Shown here: one piece after another, positions 63,315 through 64,000 of the stretch
Position numbering within the stretch: position 1 is the first letter of the stretch
Layout: each line of letters begins with the position of its first letter
Assembly: GCF_000269605.1 (NCBI RefSeq)
Contig: NZ_AKCI01000001.1
Coordinates: 1,178,001 to 1,242,000, forward strand
Direction of reading: 5' to 3'
Source: Scardovia wiggsiae F0424
GTDB lineage: Bacteria > Actinomycetota > Actinomycetes > Actinomycetales > Bifidobacteriaceae
DNA: 64,000 nucleotides
The notes under the pieces: model-generated
Database searches by the model: none
What the model saw: only the letters and a program-made list of their open reading frames with translations
What the model was told of the DNA's origin: nothing
Made by a program: the position numbers and the translations under genes

Positions 63315-64000
63315 GATCCGCCTCTGTTCCGTTGCGGTCCCCATCCGCAGAGCCGGTATGGTCTGCTGTATCCACTTTAGCAGCTTTCGCAGGGGAACTG
63401 TATGCTGCCGCTGCGGGTGAATTCGGATCGCCGCTCACCGCAGCACGCCCTCCGGCGGCTATAAAACGCTGATGCGCCTGTTCGTCATTCCACTTTTCCC
63501 CTGCAACCTGCCCATGGTTAAGCATGATCTCGCGCTGTGCACACGATGCAACAAGCGCATCATGGGTGACGACAATAACAGTCGTACCCTGTGCGTTGAG
63601 CTTGCGGAAAAGCTCCAGCACGATCTTTTCGTTAGCCTCGTCCAGATTTCCTGTAGGCTCGTCGGCAAGGATCAGCTCCGGATCATTGATCAGCGCACGG
63701 GCAATACACACCCGCTGCTGCTCCCCTCCCGACAGCTCCCGCGGCAGGTGGTGCGCGCGCTCTTTAAGGCCTACCCTTTCCAGAGCTTCCATGGCCTGCT
63801 TCTCATCAACCACGGAATGGTAATACTGCGCAACCATAACATTTTCCACAGCTGTCAGGTGCGGGACAAGATAAAACTTCTGGAAGACCAGGCCGATCAC
63901 ATTTTTACGGACATCGGCAAGCTGGGACTGGTTAAAGTCTTCAAGGCTGCGCCCGTCCAGGGCAACTGACCCTTCAGATGGGCTGTCGAGGCAGCCGATA
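63295..64000 (-). CDS. ABC transporter ATPase, LolD/MacB type (partial, N-terminus beyond window)
   Basis: The frame is open to the window edge; Walker A lies outside. FQKFYLVPHLTAVENV (Q-loop), LSGGEQQRVCIARALI, LILADEPTGNLD and VTHDALVA are present. A low-complexity C-terminal tail of about 60 residues follows. Members of this group power FtsX-like permeases. Overlap with the FMN-binding lipoprotein indicates one operon. Confidence 0.9.
   Translation of the reverse strand, partial: IGCLDSPSEGSVALDGRSLEDFNQSQLADVRKNVIGLVFQKFYLVPHLTAVENVMVAQYYHSVVDEKQAMEALERVGLKERAHHLPRELSGGEQQRVCIARALINDPELILADEPTGNLDEANEKIVLELFRKLNAQGTTVIVVTHDALVASCAQREIMLNHGQVAGEKWNDEQAHQRFIAAGGRAAVSGDPNSPAAAAYSSPAKAAKVDTADHTGSADGDRNGTEADHEEKNR

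Noticed and set aside
1-64000. CRISPR array, prophage or transposase genes
   Set aside because: No regularly spaced repeats, phage structural genes or transposase motifs were seen.

Overview
The window looks like a chromosomal segment of an anaerobic or microaerophilic actinobacterium, most likely in or near the Bifidobacteriaceae. The reasons are the moderately high G+C codon usage, an anaerobic ribonucleotide reductase (nrdD/nrdG), GlgE, MurT/GatD, PEP carboxylase, sortase-anchored surface proteins, GlfT-type galactofuranosyltransferases with a Wzm/Wzt glycan exporter, and a GH25 lysozyme with ricin-type repeats. The family assignment is inference from gene content. No marker gene such as rRNA or phosphoketolase is present.

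Layout. 1-2524: the 5' part of a collagen-adhesin-like surface protein, then a gene-poor stretch with a decayed signal-peptide fragment and a palindromic element. 2525-7443: an ABC-2 type transporter pair and a heavy-metal P-type ATPase. 7444-11458: nrdD and nrdG behind a candidate NrdR box. 11607-14000: a large LAXTG surface protein. 14450-20863: GlgE, inorganic pyrophosphatase, a CNNM/CBS protein, Dps and an SPFH protein. 20943-25927: a metallopeptidase, tRNA-Ile and tRNA-Ala, a HAD phosphatase, an FMN reductase and an AarF-type kinase with a small helical partner. 26079-30857: a MarR regulator with a palindromic operator and a heterodimeric ABC exporter. 31235-39200: a membrane protein, gatD-murT-dnaB, a cluster of DnaA-box-like sites, and ppc. 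46887-55552: galactan-type glycan synthesis and export. 55633-64000: GH25 lysozyme, a coiled-coil membrane protein, an amino-acid permease, an FMN-binding lipoprotein and a partial ABC ATPase.

The most unusual region is 39272-46813. It is an A+T-rich, single-direction cassette inserted between ppc and the glycan operon. It holds, in transcription order: a 65-residue precursor-like peptide (acidic leader, short Arg-rich tail), a perfect 18-bp hairpin, a fold-III PLP decarboxylase lacking its usual catalytic Cys, a fold-I PLP enzyme, two ABC exporter half-transporters with complementary degenerate ATP sites, and an agmatinase/arginase-type ureohydrolase with an N-terminal PqqD/RRE-like extension. 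The architecture suggests a peptide natural-product (RiPP-like) or peptide-carrier pathway built around arginine, ornithine or agmatine chemistry. I do not recognise it as a described system.
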